Part shown: piece by piece, positions 1-11,656 of the stretch
How positions within the stretch are numbered: the stretch's first letter is position 1
How the letters are laid out: each line of letters starts with the position of its first letter
Assembly: GCF_051622035.1 (NCBI RefSeq)
Contig: NC_135364.1
Coordinates: 1,755,001-1,819,000, forward strand
Direction: 5' to 3'
DNA: 64,000 bases
Source of the DNA: Arctopsyche grandis
Taxonomy: Eukaryota; Arthropoda; Insecta; Trichoptera; Hydropsychidae
Translations under genes and position numbers: made by a program
The notes under the pieces: generated by a model
Database searches by the model: none
Seen by the model: only the letters and a program-made list of their open reading frames with translations
What the model was told of the DNA's origin: nothing

Positions 1-136
1 AACCAAAATTGTAGGACACGTGTCTTCAACACTTCATTATATAAACTCATTTATGTTAGAATTTAAGTTAGTCATCACCATCGAGACACCGAGGGTAGCC
101 GTCAACACATCAGCAGCAGAACAAATTAACCCTTTG

Positions 137-556
137 ATACAAAAACAAAAAATAGTGTGACCAGAACACTATCCCAATAAACATGTTTCAATAGAAAATA
201 CTCAATATAAAATAGTGTTAACAGTGGGAAAAAATTATAAGTGAAAATACGTACTTTTGACTTTTGATTTGAACTGGACGACTATCTAGAGATATTTGAA
301 AGCTAAAAAGTACTACAAATGAAAGATAAAATACCCGACCATAGATTCCAATATTCATTTTGAACAGAAAATTGACAGATTTTGAGACATCGACCGAACA
401 ACACTAAGATATAGAAAAATCGCGCGATTTAAAAACACATATCTCCGAATCTCGAGCCAATCAACATTTTTTATTACCAGATTCGTATTTACTGGGCATA
501 GATCTATAAGAAAAGTCATATCTCGTCTCTGAACCATTTTTCGTGTCGAACAGTGT
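137..556 (-). repeat. Dispersed repeat family R1, copy A
   Basis: Reverse-orientation copy of a repeat found four times in the window (also near 9961, 19372 and 60335). All four copies begin with ACACTGTTCGAC or one mismatch to it, usually preceded by AAT(T)A. They then share several hundred bases containing GAGACGAGATATGAC and AAATGAATATTGGAATCTA. The short reading frames inside do not agree between copies, so it is probably non-coding. The family is not recognised; the constant terminus suggests a MITE or a LINE end. This copy diverges from the others below about 137. Confidence 0.7.
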
Positions 557-2509
557 AATTACATTCTACCAATAAGATAAATGTAACATTTTAATAATAA
601 TAAAAAAATCTTGGTTAGTTAACCAAGTAGTTTTAAAAAAGGAAATATTATTAAATCTTTCATTGGAACCTGACAGTGCCGATACATATGTATATTAAAA
701 CGAAATAAATTTAATAGTTTGAATTATCCGTACCACCTTTTCCACCATTAGCCCGGATAATCGAGAGTATACTTTACATAGTACTGAGGCAAATACCAAA
801 AAATATATATCGGAGGTTTTCGTTCGTTTAGTGTGAACTGTTCAAGGCGATGTATTGTCACAAGCCAAATTTAAGTCTGTACGTTCCTTCGCGTCGGGCT
901 CAAAAGGCTCAAAAAGGACCCCACCCTTATATTGGGCTTTATCAATGTTTATGGTAATTTTTTCTCCTCGGATAATCTTATCTACGCTAAACATCTGCTC
1001 GCATGTGCGTCTCCACTATAAATTTTGACAAAAACTGGTGTACGAAAAAAAATGAAAGAAGCAAAAGTAAGTAGGTCGTGCTGTGAGAAAAATCACATGA
1101 CAAATATAAAGGGTTAAAAAGGGTTTGGAAAATTAATATATCATATTCGTGTGAAAAGTGATGCATTGAATGAACACGTGTAGACATGTGTTTCAGACGG
1201 GTCTCGTTCCCTTAAATAAACACCATACGTTCAAAACGTTATTGGTACACTTTGAGAAGGGAAAGTTTAATCTGATCTCTTTTTGTTTTTTATATAATTT
1301 TTTAATTAAACTTTTAGATTGGAATCGGTTCAAAATCAGCTCACAATTTTTTGACGGGTTGGGAATTTCACTGAAACAATAGAGTGAAACTAATAAAAAA
1401 AAGTCATGAGCAGGAAGTCATCGACGCTTTTCAAAGTCCAGTGATGTTAAAGATTTTTTTACATTCTTGAGAGCTGTTTGTTTGTGCCTCAATTGAGAAG
1501 ATTTTGTATGAAAGTATCTGAACAAGTAAGTCAGATAAATTATTGAAAAAACAGTCAAGTAATTCAAAACATAGTTAATTATTAAGTTCGAGCATTACTC
1601 TTTGATGAATTTAAATGCAAATTTGACCAACTTCAATTTTAAAATTCAACAAATATGCACAGAGCGTTGGGTCGAGTTAAGCTCGCAATTAACGTTGCAG
1701 CACGAGAATCCTCTACACCGAACCTGCACTGTTGAGATGCATTAGCGCAACAGTGCGCCGTTCCGCTTCCCGGAGACTATGCAATACACCCAAGAGAAGT
1801 GCAGTGCCCTGCATTTCGAAGGCAAATTGAAACGTGCAATACACGGTATCGATCAACGACAAAGCATACCATCCATTACTACCCAAGAGAAAAAGAGGAG
1901 GTACCCCTACCAAGTCCCAGATGTCTAGTTGAATCTTGCCTTATTGCTGCTATCGCCTCCTCGGTGTTTACAAGTACTTTGTCCCTTGTCTAAAGGCAAA
2001 GTTTTGATTAAGTAGGGTGGGGGTGTATCTGGTGATGCTATCGCCTTGTTTCAAAACTAGCTGGCGTCGATACGAATCCACTCTTGCGAGATGACTTTGA
2101 GAGGTCTCGTTGTCGAATTGATCCCCTGATCGACTGTCAAAAATTTTAGTTCATCATCATATTAAATTAATCTTTAATAGCACATTTCGTAGTTCTATGT
2201 AAATGGAAAACTGTAGATTAGTAGAGAAAAATCGAAAATTCATATCATACATGCATATAATATCGCTATTCTGTGTGTCTGTCTGTGTATCTGAGATAAC
2301 GCTCGCCGTACTATAATAATCGTTTCGATTCGACATACATATTATTTTATTTATTTTATTGTCACAAATCAATAAACACTCGCCATTACAGATTTGCTCC
2401 AATGCGACGGGTGTACGTTAATGAAATACATAAACAATCAGAAATCAGAAATACAGTAATACATACATATACAATCAGAATATATAGAATATAACAATTA
2501 ATCAGAAAT
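557..2509. other. Intergenic DNA, no gene recognised
   Basis: AT-rich sequence with only short open frames (under about 80 codons) and no recognisable domain. A somewhat more GC-rich stretch at about 1690-2130 looks like single-copy DNA but shows no coding signature. No RNA gene seen. Confidence 0.5.
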
Positions 2510-2782
2510 AATAATCACAGTGACATCTATGGATTTCAGATTACTGTGTATAATTAATACAAATTATACACAGGCAGATTTTTGTGACAACAGGATTAGA
2601 TTTTTAATACCAATTTTCAGGAACCGTTTCAGCAATGATCAGATAAAATTGGCAAACTCTGATAGAGAAACGATCGATTTGGAGTCACAAAACCCCCAAA
2701 TCTAACCAGCAGTGGCGAGGACACGAACCTATGACCTCAGTGATGCTAAATATATACGCTATCACTAAGCCAAACTGCTGGC
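2510..2782 (-). repeat. tRNA-derived SINE, copy 1
   Basis: Reverse-oriented member of a SINE family with about seven copies here. Read on the minus strand it starts GCCAGCAGTTTGGCTTAGTG (box A-like), has a degenerate box B (GGTTCGTGTCC), then CTGCTGGTTAGATTTGG and a conserved body including TTTGCCAATTTTATCTGAT and GAAACGGTTCC. The body ends near CCATAGATGTC. This is the layout of a tRNA head joined to an unrelated body. Confidence 0.7.
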
Positions 2783-3778
2783 TACATATGTATGTACATC
2801 ACAGCTAAAACAATGCCAACAAACCGTACGAATATAATTACTTATATACTGTTTGCTACCAATGTTTCGCTAAGTCTCTGAGCATTTACCGCCATCTGTT
2901 TAAAAATTATTTAATTAATTAATATTTATATTTGTGTTTTATATTGTTTATATGTAAGTAGGTAGGTTGTTTTTACCGTTGTTTTTTTTTTTCATATTAA
3001 AAATTTACATATAAATATTAAATTAAATTTATTTAAAAGGTATTTGAAAAAAATTCGACCACGTGCGGATCGAACACAATACCAACACATTTCTTTTGAT
3101 TTTTTATTTATTTCCCATGCGATGATATTTAATCGGGTATATGTATGTTTGTAAAAACGGACGCGATATATGTATGCTTGTGGGTATGTATGTATGTAGC
3201 GGAAGCGTGTACAAGTATGGAGATTTCAAAAAAAACAAATTTTAGAATATTAGGAGTATACGTTATGCATAGGGATTTGGCGTGATGACCGATCGTGTCG
3301 AGGAGACGTGGTGAAGTGGGGGGGGGGGTGAATATTGAGCGAGTTGGAACGGGTCACGTCAGCTTCAAATGCTCTGCGCTGGAGTGTACACACATACACG
3401 CATCCACGAAGACACACACAAAAACACACACACATTCATTCATCATTTCGACGCGGGCAAACGACGCATTGTGTAATACGCGCGCGTGCCTATAAATTAC
3501 CTTATACTATATTTATATATAACATACAACTTTATTTTAATTCATGTATCAGCTTCTTTCTGAAGCTACCCGTTGAAATCAACGGGCACAACACTAATTT
3601 ATATAATAGAAAGTCTAAATGAGTGAGAGTCACGTTTTTCCAATCATAATAATGAATGCAAGTTACCATATTTCATTTTTATTTTCTTTTAATTTAAACC
3701 AGGAAGTTCTAACAGGTAGCCCCAATGTGCTTTCCTAACCAGAAATAATATACATTGATGATCAAAGAGACATGTATT
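2783..3778. other. Intergenic DNA with simple repeats
   Basis: AT-rich, no gene recognised. It holds TATG/TACA-type microsatellites (about 3140-3200), a run of ten or more G near 3320-3328 and CA-rich tracts at about 3390-3435. The short frames across 3250-3620 are translations of these simple repeats. Confidence 0.5.
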
Positions 3779-4003
3779 GTCAAATTTGTAAATTTTCAGT
3801 ATTTTATACAATTTAGCGAAATTCGAGGTTGCCAATTTATTGGAACCGCTTCAATGAAAATCAGATAAATTGACAAACTCTGATAGGAAACGATCGACGT
3901 AGAGTCATAAATCCAAGGTCTGGCCAGCAGAAACCAGTAGTATTTGAACCCGTGACCACTTTGTTCAAAGCATTAAATGCTAACCACTAGTCTATTCTGC
4001 TGG
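3779..4003 (-). repeat. tRNA-derived SINE, copy 2
   Basis: Minus-strand SINE copy. The plus strand shows GGAACCGCTTCAATGAAAATC, AAACTCTGATAGGAAACGATC and the complement of box B (TTTGAACCCGTGACC), ending at CTGCTGGTT. A second partial body copy lies at about 4131-4282, suggesting local duplication of the SINE and its flank. Confidence 0.65.
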
Positions 4004-4130
4004 TTATTATATTAATAGAACAATACAATGTCGATCATATAGGTTTAACATATATTTTAAACGATGTCTTACAATAGTGCGGGATGCTGAAAAATTAATC
4101 TTCGTGTTTGGATAAAAACTTTTATGGTCA

Positions 4131-4282
4131 AATTTGTAAAATTGCAGCATTTTATTCAATTCAGCGAAATTCAAGATTGCTGAAAACTCGAGATTTGTGA
4201 GAAAATGGGCAAGGCTACCAATTTGTTGCAACCACTTCAATGAAAATGAGATAAATTTGCAAACTCTGATAGGAAAACATCC
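4131..4282 (-). repeat. tRNA-derived SINE, partial copy
   Basis: Body-only SINE fragment: CAACCACTTCAATGAAAATG and AAACTCTGATAGGAAAAC match copy 2, but the tRNA head is missing. Confidence 0.5.
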
Positions 4283-4524
4283 AACGAGAAACTTATGGAA
4301 GCTTTTTGAATAATTTTTTTGATGCTGAACAATAATATATTTAATATATCAGTTTGAAAAGTGCAAATTAATTCAAAACCTTTTCCTTAAATTAATCAGT
4401 CAAGAATGTGGTTTTCAAAATCACCTACTTAATATTAAATATATAAAACGATCCCAAAACTTTCTGCTGGTTATTATATAAATAGAACAATACAATGTCG
4501 AGTTAATTCTGCTGGTTATTATTA

Positions 4525-4653
4525 GAGCCCGGATAACCAAGGTGCCGTTCATTGTTCAAATGTTGTAAATACATTGTTAAAGGTTTGCTGAACCTTTTTT
4601 ACAAATAATTTACAACAATTGAACAATGAGCGGCACCTTGGCTATCCGTACTC
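4525..4653. mobile_element. 129-bp hairpin MITE with TA target duplication
   Basis: Terminal inverted repeats of roughly 50 bases make up most of the element: left GAGCCCGGATAACCAAGGTG, right CACCTTGGCTATCCGTACTC. A short central loop contains GGTTTGCTGAACC. TA dinucleotides flank it at 4523-4524 and 4654-4655. TA duplication suggests mobilisation by a Tc1/mariner-type transposase, but no source element is visible. Confidence 0.75.
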
Positions 4654-4669
4654 TAGTTATTATATATAC

Positions 4670-5080
4670 TGTTGCGTAGGGGTGGGTAGAGGATCCAAGT
4701 AAAAGGCCAACAGTCGTTTCACAGCATTTATTGATGATTAAGGAGATACACGCACTGGCAGTGCTCAGTCCAGAATGACCTGATATCGCCTACGTCTAAT
4801 CTGTTTACCTGTTGTATAGTCACGTATTCGGATATGTATTTCCACGACATTGGGTCTCCCCGTACCGATTCTGAGAAAGGACTAATAACGGTCATTATTT
4901 AGCCTAAATGCACTTAGAGTCCAGATATAATCTTGGAAGTAAGGCCAAGCACTTAGTTAATCCGATAACAGATATCCGTTGGTCTAAGTGCAAGCACTTA
5001 GTTAATCCGTTAACAGATAACCCTTGAACGGTCACATGGTCTCTGGGATTCTATTCGCTTAATCCGCGGCGTACGTAACA
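4670..5080 (+). mobile_element. Solo LTR, 411 bp, with 4-bp duplication ATAC
   Basis: Begins TGTTGCGTAGGGG and ends CGTACGTAACA, so TG...CA termini with an imperfect inverted tip. It is flanked by ATAC at 4666-4669 and again at 5081-5084. No internal region is present, so this is the product of LTR-LTR recombination. Related LTRs lie at 16700 (plus) and 20203 (minus). A 4-bp duplication is usual for Ty3/gypsy-type elements; with no pol in the window the superfamily is inferred. Confidence 0.8.
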
Positions 5081-5200
5081 ATACAAATAGAACAATACAA
5101 TGTCGGTCATGTAAGTTGAACATATCTTTTGGACGATGTCTTACAATAGTGCGGGATGCTGAAAAATTAATCTTCGTGTGTGGATAAAGTCTACGAGCAA

Positions 5201-5834
5201 CAAATCGTCTCGATAAGTTGGAAGACTGATTGCATAGCCTGAGAGCGCAATTAGAAACACTAAAAGTTACGAGTGTTCTCCGGATCAATTAGGAAGCGGT
5301 GCTTCTGATTCTGAAGATGATAAAAAATCTCGTTTCCGGGTTTAGAGCTAATCCCGAGTGTTCTCGATGGGTTCCATAACCGTTCTGAGAGACGGTTCCA
5401 AGCAGTTCTCCCAACGGTTATCGATTCTTCGTCAAACAATGGCCATCTGCATTATTACATCGATGGCAACATCGGGTGGAAACATCCCACCCACTCGTGT
5501 ACACACACACACGAGGAAAAACACAATTGTCCGTTTTAAAAATCGCTCAAACCAAAAATTTTACACAATGGCGTTCGCTTTTGATCGAAGCCCATATTGA
5601 AATTCTATTTTGAGATATTCATTTTGACGCATTCTCGTGTATATGCCCTGTCGAACGATTTTAGGCAAAAAATGAAAGCTACCCGTTTTTAACGTCAGCA
5701 AATTGTAAAAAAAATTGGACAGATTTGTATTTAGTTTTCAATATCAATCGAAAGATTTTCCATTTAAAAATAAACAATAAAAAGTGGGTGCTAGTTTAGT
5801 ATGCGGTCTACCTGCACATATCTATAATAATACT
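5201..5834. other. Intergenic DNA, no gene recognised
   Basis: Mixed-composition DNA with one 80-codon open frame (5358-5600) lacking recognisable domains. Nothing else supported. Confidence 0.4.
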
Positions 5835-5835
5835 A

Positions 5836-6009
5836 TCTTTTAACAATCTTTCTGCCAGGCGACGACATACTGCTGCTATATTCTTCTTTAAGCTCCTAAA
5901 TGGTTTCCTTGATTGTTCTGATTTACTGAATAAGGTTAATTTCAGAATCCCAGTTCGGTACTCTAGACACGTTGCACTCTTTTCACTTGATCCTTTCTAT
6001 ACTAATTCC
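5836..6009 (+). pseudogene. Fragment of Jockey-like LINE J1 (RT C-terminus)
   Basis: On the plus strand this encodes the stretch around RRHTAAIFFFKLLNGFLDCS and the NKVNFRIPVRYSR motif seen in the longer J1 copies at 11.7, 32.7 and 51.9 kb. Only about 170 bp remain and both ends are truncated. It is in the opposite orientation to those copies. Confidence 0.75.
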
Positions 6010-6942
6010 GCGGTAAGCAGTCCGCCAAATCCTCAAGTCTACATCGAATGACAGTACAAGGATCGCAATCCAATTTACACAGAAAGTCTCGTGTGGGTCA
6101 CACTTGACAAATTCAACGATAAAGGAGCGCGGAAGCTCAGAGAAGAGCTCGGCATTTCGTTTAGCAGCGATTTCCTTTGGAGATTGAACCGCGACGCGGA
6201 GATAAAGACGTTGCATATTTAAAAGTTTAAAAGACGAGGAAGCTTTCGAAGCTTTGTGAACTCCAGCAAAAGCTCTCTCGGCTTCATCGAGAACACTTTG
6301 ATACAAAGTATTCCTATCCCGAATCGAATTCAAGCATATTTCGCATATACGTATGCACATACATATGTATGAACGTGGGCAAATATCGTGTTTCGGCAAT
6401 ATTTGTGTGTTGACCATCCGTTCGAGCGGTACTGTCTCTCTCTCGTTTGCTAGATTAATTAACGGACGACAACGACGTTGTTCGTACCAATTTCTGGCTA
6501 GAGTCACTACTTGCTAATATTCCAAAGCGAGGTGGGCAAGCTTGCACACCCATATTGCACAGCGTTGGCAAAATTGCTAATGAGTTTTCGAGTGGAGCTT
6601 AAATAATTATAACTAAAAAAAAACACAACATTAATATAAAGGTTAAAACAAATCTTTGAAGTTTGGTTAAAGTTTAGAAAAGTTAAACAATACTAGGAAT
6701 GACCACAACATTTTCTAGGTTAGACTTCTGTTAGATATTTCAGTTTCACTCTGAAGAAACTATACGAAACTATACACACCGGTTAGATAATATGTATCTG
6801 AAATAGTTTTAGTACCATTTATCGATCGGTACAAACCACACAGTAGTTATTTACAACTTGAAACTCACCCCCATTCGAAGAGACGTCAACCGCCAAATGT
6901 CAAATCTGACACAATTGGCCATAAGAAAAAAAATATATATAT
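6010..6942. other. Intergenic DNA with an unrecognised 174-codon minus-strand frame
   Basis: A minus-strand frame at 5983-6507 (174 codons) is among the longest non-transposon frames in the left half. Its 3' end runs into the J1 fragment, it has no domain I recognise, and CATATACGTATG-type simple sequence lies inside it. It is probably not a gene, though an exon cannot be excluded. The rest is AT-rich, ending in a short (TA)n tract at about 6932-6944. Confidence 0.3.
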
Positions 6943-6943
6943 A

Positions 6944-8479
6944 TACATTTTCCTAATTTCGTTCACCCATCTTCCTTGCGGTCTTCCTTTTACCCTTTTG
7001 CATTCTCTCGGGTACCATTCAAGCAATTATTTTGTCCACCTTTCGTCCATCCTCCTAGCTACGTGACCCGCCCATTGCCATTTCAATCTCTTCACTCTAT
7101 CCACTATGTCCACTACTCTTGTCATACTTCTCACCCACGTGTTCCGCTTTCTGTCTTTTCTCGTTATGCCAAGCATACAGCGCTCCATACTTCTTTGAGT
7201 GCATTGGATTTTATGTAGCATCTTGGTGTTCAGTGTCCAAGTTTCACATCCATACGTCATCACTGGCAAAACGCATTGATCAAAGATTTTTTTCTTCAGG
7301 CAGAGTGGCATTTTTGATTTAAAAACAGCATTCATCCGTCCAAATGCACTCCATCCTAATTTCATACGTCTCTTTATCTCTTCATCTTTATTACCAGACA
7401 TGTCAATTATTTGACCTAAATATAAATAATTATTTACTACTTCTACTGGTTTATCATCTAATGGGATGCTATCAGGCATGCAATACCTATTGAACATTAG
7501 TTTGGTCTTATCTACGTTAATTTTCAATCCTACTTTTCTACTTTCCCTGTCCAGCTGTGTTAGTCTGTTAAGTAGGTCAGCTGAATCACGAGCTATTAAA
7601 ACTATATCGTCTGCGAACCGAAGGTGACTCAAGAAGCGACCGTTGATGCTTACTCCGGCTTTGTCCCATTCCAAGTTCCTGAAAACTCCCTCAAGCACCG
7701 CATTGAATAACTTGGGCGAGATTGTATCTCCTTGTCTTACTCCTTTTCTTATGCTAAATCTATCTGTACCTGAAAAAATTTTAACCGAAGCTGTGGCATT
7801 CTTATATATTGCAGCTAACAGCCCCACATAGGGTTCCGGTACTCCCTGTGTTTGTAGAGCGTTAAGTACTGCATTGTGGCTCACTGTATCGAAGGCTTTC
7901 TCATAATCGACGAAACCTAGGCACAATGGCCGTTGATATTCGTTGGCGCGTTCGATTAGTTCGCCAACTACTTGGAGGTGGTCCATTGTACTGAAATTTG
8001 CCCTAAATCCTGCCTGTTCTATAGGTTGGTTCTCGTCGAGGATATTCTTCAGCCTTTCTGTAATAACCTTCGTGAAGAGCTTGTAGACCGCTGAAAGTAA
8101 ACTAATGGGTCGGTAGTTCTTGATATCGCTTTTATCACCTTTTTTGTGTATTAAGATGATAGTTACGTTATTCCATCCTTCTGGTATAGCTTGGTTCTGG
8201 ATGCATTTGCTGAAAAGCCTAGCTAAGATATTATTTAGGGGGGAGCCGCCACATTTTAGTAAGTCAATGGGAATATTATCTTCCCCTGGGGTTTTACCGT
8301 TCTTTGCAGTTTTTAGCGCGGCCTCTACTTCGCTAGGCAATACTGCAGGAACCCTTTGGCCGTGTGTCGGTTCCAGAGCGGGGAATTGGCCGTTGTCGTT
8401 CTCGTATAGTTTTGCATAGAACGTGTAAACTCTGTCTATGATTTCTTCTCTATTCCTAATTATTACTCCGCTCTCTGAT
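6944..8479 (-). pseudogene. Truncated RTE-like LINE copy (reverse transcriptase)
   Basis: Minus-strand relative of the intact LINE at 45255-48203. The open part (7027-8340, 437 codons) keeps RT motifs in order: NYRPISLLS, GFVDYEKAFD, the SPKLFNAVLEG block, FADDIVLIA and GLKINVDKTKLM. The endonuclease region is absent (5' truncated near 8479). A stop after DERWTK cuts off the C-terminus, with recognisable sequence continuing to about 6944. Both ends abut (TA)n tracts. The copy differs from the intact one by scattered substitutions, for example AFDTVSH against AFDRVSH. Confidence 0.9.
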
Positions 8480-8481
8480 TA

Positions 8482-8510
8482 TTTATTATATATATATATA
8501 TATATACATA
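8482..8510. repeat. Short (TA)n microsatellite
   Basis: A TA dinucleotide run directly beside the truncated 5' end of the RTE-like copy; another lies just beyond its 3' end. Confidence 0.8.
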
Positions 8511-8562
8511 TTTATTCAAAGTCTCTTTCGAATTTTTATATTAGATTTACTAATTTTAGTCA

Positions 8563-8640
8563 GTTTTTATTTATTTATTTATTTACAAATTTGCCATAGT
8601 GACTTTACAGATAAGCTCCAAGTCGTCACTATGGCTACAT
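8563..8640 (-). repeat. LINE 3' terminus: stem-loop plus TAAA tail
   Basis: Read on the minus strand, an 11-base stem (GCCATAGTGAC / GTCACTATGGC) closes a loop of about 20 bases, followed by a short spacer and a (TAAA)n tail. A stem-loop before a short-repeat tail is known at the 3' ends of several LINE groups, where the reverse transcriptase recognises it. Coding sequence of the parent element is not recognised. The same architecture recurs at 31681-31792. Confidence 0.5.
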
Positions 8641-9960
8641 AAAAAGAAAATTATACAATAAAATGCAATTATATTAATTAAAAACAAATATGGATAAAAC
8701 TAATATAAAATATAAAATTATAATGAAACGTAAAGGAGGTATGTAAAAATATGAAATGTAGAAATAGAAAAAAAAAATGAAATATAAAAATATAACATGT
8801 TATAAGGTGCTACGATCTCAAACTAAACAATACCTCAACCAGATCAGTATAATTTAGAATAAACAAATCCAATCTAATAGAAATCCGGTTGAGGAGCTTG
8901 CTGCCCCTGGCGACAGGGGACGAAATAAAATATATATATGTATAATATATACTTTTTATATATATTTTTTATACATTGTCTTATTATCATTTTTCTACTG
9001 CCAAAGTTTACGCGTGTCAATAAAGGTGGTGAACCGCTGTTCTACCCTCAAATTTCTCAACTATATGTACATATAAACATCTCACAGAGACGTCTCCATA
9101 CAACGTATCACCTGCAGATTCGAGTAGATAACGATGACATAGGCCAGTTGCAGTTTACTCTATGCACCGGTGCAGTTGGTCCGATGAACACACACACACA
9201 CACTTGCACAGTACAAATACCAACGAATCGAAAGGTGGGTCGACATGGATATCGCTATGGGGGTTCCTATTGAGAGGTATCAGGCGTCACGTACGCCACT
9301 GTGTTTGTCCGGACTGTTTATATCGACTATAAATCGCGTTATCTCAAGTCCGGTCGAGGCTCTTTGTGCTCCCCGCAATATTCCCATGGCGTCCTTGTTG
9401 CACCCTGGATAACCACCCCCTGTGGCTGCATCCTCCCCAACCCGAACAAGTTTCCCGTCAAAAGCTCTCGAATGTAATTCTGCTCCTGTATGGGGAAAGG
9501 GATTAATCATCCGCCGAGTGCAGTTGTTTGCACAAGAGACCCGGGGCACGTCGAAAAGTCCAAACTGGAGGATTCGCGTTCGGTCTGATTGCGTAAAAAC
9601 CTCGATTCGATTCTCAACTTTCTAGATTTAAGTTCGCTCTAAACTACATAGATACCCTCCCCGTATTTCATCGAAAGTTCAATTTCGATCAAATGATATA
9701 TACGTCGTATATTCATACATCTACTGCATAAAGATGAATGTTTATTGTTACGCTATACATATCTACAATTTTAAATTTAAAACTACCAAATTTAGTGTTT
9801 GCTCAATCTCGAGGTCCTCTAGATTAGACAGAAAGTATAGTTAAATAAACTCCTACTGATAAACAACATAAAACAAATATAAATCCTAAATAAATAAAAA
9901 ATATTTCCTATTAAATAAGGAAAAACCAATCAAAGGAATAAGGAAATAAATAAACTAATA
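8641..9960. other. Intergenic DNA, no gene recognised
   Basis: The first 300 bases are AT-rich and may be 3' UTR of the LINE ending at 8563 (CCCTGGCGACAGGGG hairpin near 8906). About 9000-9610 is noticeably more GC-balanced and looks single-copy. It has open frames of 67-111 codons on both strands but no recognisable domain or clear splice structure. Confidence 0.4.
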
Positions 9961-10590
9961 ACACTGTTCGACAAATGACGACTTTTTTTTGGTTCAGAAA
10001 CGAGATATGACTTTTCTTATAGATCTATGCCCAGTAAACACGAATCTGGTAATAAAAAATGTTGATTGTCTAGAGATTCGGAGATATATGTGTTTTTAAA
10101 ATCGCGCGATTTTTCTATATATTGGTATTGTTCGGTCGATGTCTCAAAATCTATCAATTTCCTGTTCAAAATGAATATTGGAATCTATAGTCGGTTATTT
10201 TATCGTTAATTTGTAGTACTTTTCAGCTTTCAAATCTCTCTAAGTAGTCGTCCAGTTCAAATCAAAAGTCAAAAGTACGTATTTTCACTTGAGATTTTTT
10301 CCCACTGTTAATAATATTTTATTTTATTAGTATTTCTATTGAAACATGTTTATTAAGATAGTATTCTGGCCACACTATTTTTTGTTTTCGTTTAAAACGG
10401 TTAGTTGGAAGTGTGCTGAATTTTAAATCGGAAAAATTTCGAGCTAAAATCTCGTACTATTATTTACTCGTATTTACACGAATCTGAATTGAATTAATAG
10501 GGATAATATATTTAATTGTCTTTATATGAGAATTAAATAAAATTCCACTAAGAAAAATCATATTTCAAGTTAAATGAGATAAACCTGTAG
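9961..10590 (+). repeat. Dispersed repeat family R1, copy B
   Basis: Starts ACACTGTTCGAC and follows copy C and copy D for about 600 bases, through TTCCCACTGTTAATA and GGGATAATATATTTAATTGTC, to AAGAAAAATCATATTTC. It lacks the terminal palindrome of copy D. Confidence 0.7.
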
Positions 10591-11239
10591 GAAAATCACA
10601 CGAAAGAAGCAACGCATTTGGTTACACCATTTCTGTATCCATTATTGGACGACTCGTCCCCAAATAAGTTTACACTTGAAAATATCAGAGATGTGATGCC
10701 TCTCACGATAGATGCGTGATTATGCGTATTGCACCTTTTTTACAAACCTCTTTTTAGTTTTTCCACCTCAAAGATACATTTTAAACCAAATTTAACCAGA
10801 AATTTTTAAGCGTAAAGCTACACAGAATAACGATTCAGTTATCATGAATAGTTTTCACAAAACACTACCATATATAATAAATCGTATTGTTCTCTGGGGA
10901 CGTTCGTGCTCATCTCCGCGGGCCTTGGTTAATGCCTCCGGGCACAATAACGCACAATTCTTCATCTCTTCGCGAACATAAATCATTCCGGAAAGTGGTC
11001 TCCGGAAATAAACAAAAACGATCGCGAACCACTGATTGAAGCTCCGGTCTGAAGCATATACACCAGGAGTTCTCAACTAGTGGTCCACGAAAGACGTTCC
11101 ATGATCAAATCCCAATATTAGAGGAAGTGCATTGCCACAATGGAATATAAATACAAAATATATAATATGTAGAAAACCCACAGCGTAGCTCACAAGTTGA
11201 GCAAATTTTTAAATTATTATTTTTTACAAGATCATAGGC
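10591..11239. other. Intergenic DNA, no gene recognised
   Basis: Unique-looking sequence. A 73-codon minus-strand frame (10855-11076) has no recognisable features. Confidence 0.4.
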
Positions 11240-11620
11240 TCAAATTGTACGGCCTCATACTGTATATTGCGCTACAGTCCTCAATCTATATGTATTTAGT
11301 GGATTTTGTATTGATAAACTGCAGTAAGTGCAGAATAAAGCAATGCGTGCAATTTTGAATGTGAGGAAACGTAAGAATGTTAGAAGTATGTTAGATGAAT
11401 TGAATTGGTTGGATATTAGAAATAGTCTTAAATTAAGCACTTTATAATTTGTATATAAGCTAGATAAGAATCTATTACCCAAATATTTTAATAATCATAT
11501 ACTTAGGAATAGAGATATATGTATAGGTACATAATTATAAAACTAGAAATAGGAATAAATTAATTATAGGTAGAGTTAAGAAAGCAAAAACTGCAGGAGG
11601 TGCAAGCTCTATTAGACTCG
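11240..11620 (+). pseudogene. RT C-terminal fragment of a CR1/L2-like LINE
   Basis: The plus strand translates, with stops, to the LINE C-terminal pattern QNKAMRAILNVRKR ... RSMLDELNWLDIRNS ... YKLDKNLLPKYF, which in related elements follows the RT domain. Several in-frame stops show it is dead. It is distinct from families J1 and RTE in this window; the clade is a judgement by pattern. Confidence 0.6.
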
Positions 11621-11656
11621 AATGTCGAACTCAGCTCGACACGAACTTCGAGCCAA

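Larger units (their letters stand above)
4012..5200. repeat. Composite of duplicated segments carrying nested MITE and LTR insertions
   Basis: A segment beginning AATAGAACAATACAATGTCG occurs at about 4013, 4479 (short) and 5085. The first and third copies continue with a shared block ending GCGGGATGCTGAAAAATTAATC (about 4083 and 5153). The hairpin MITE at 4525 and the solo LTR at 4670 interrupt the third copy. Taking out both insertions with one copy of each target duplication restores a sequence like the first copy. Confidence 0.55.

Noticed and set aside
5983..6507. 174-codon minus-strand frame as a gene
   Set aside because: No domain, simple sequence inside, and its end overlaps a LINE fragment read in another frame.
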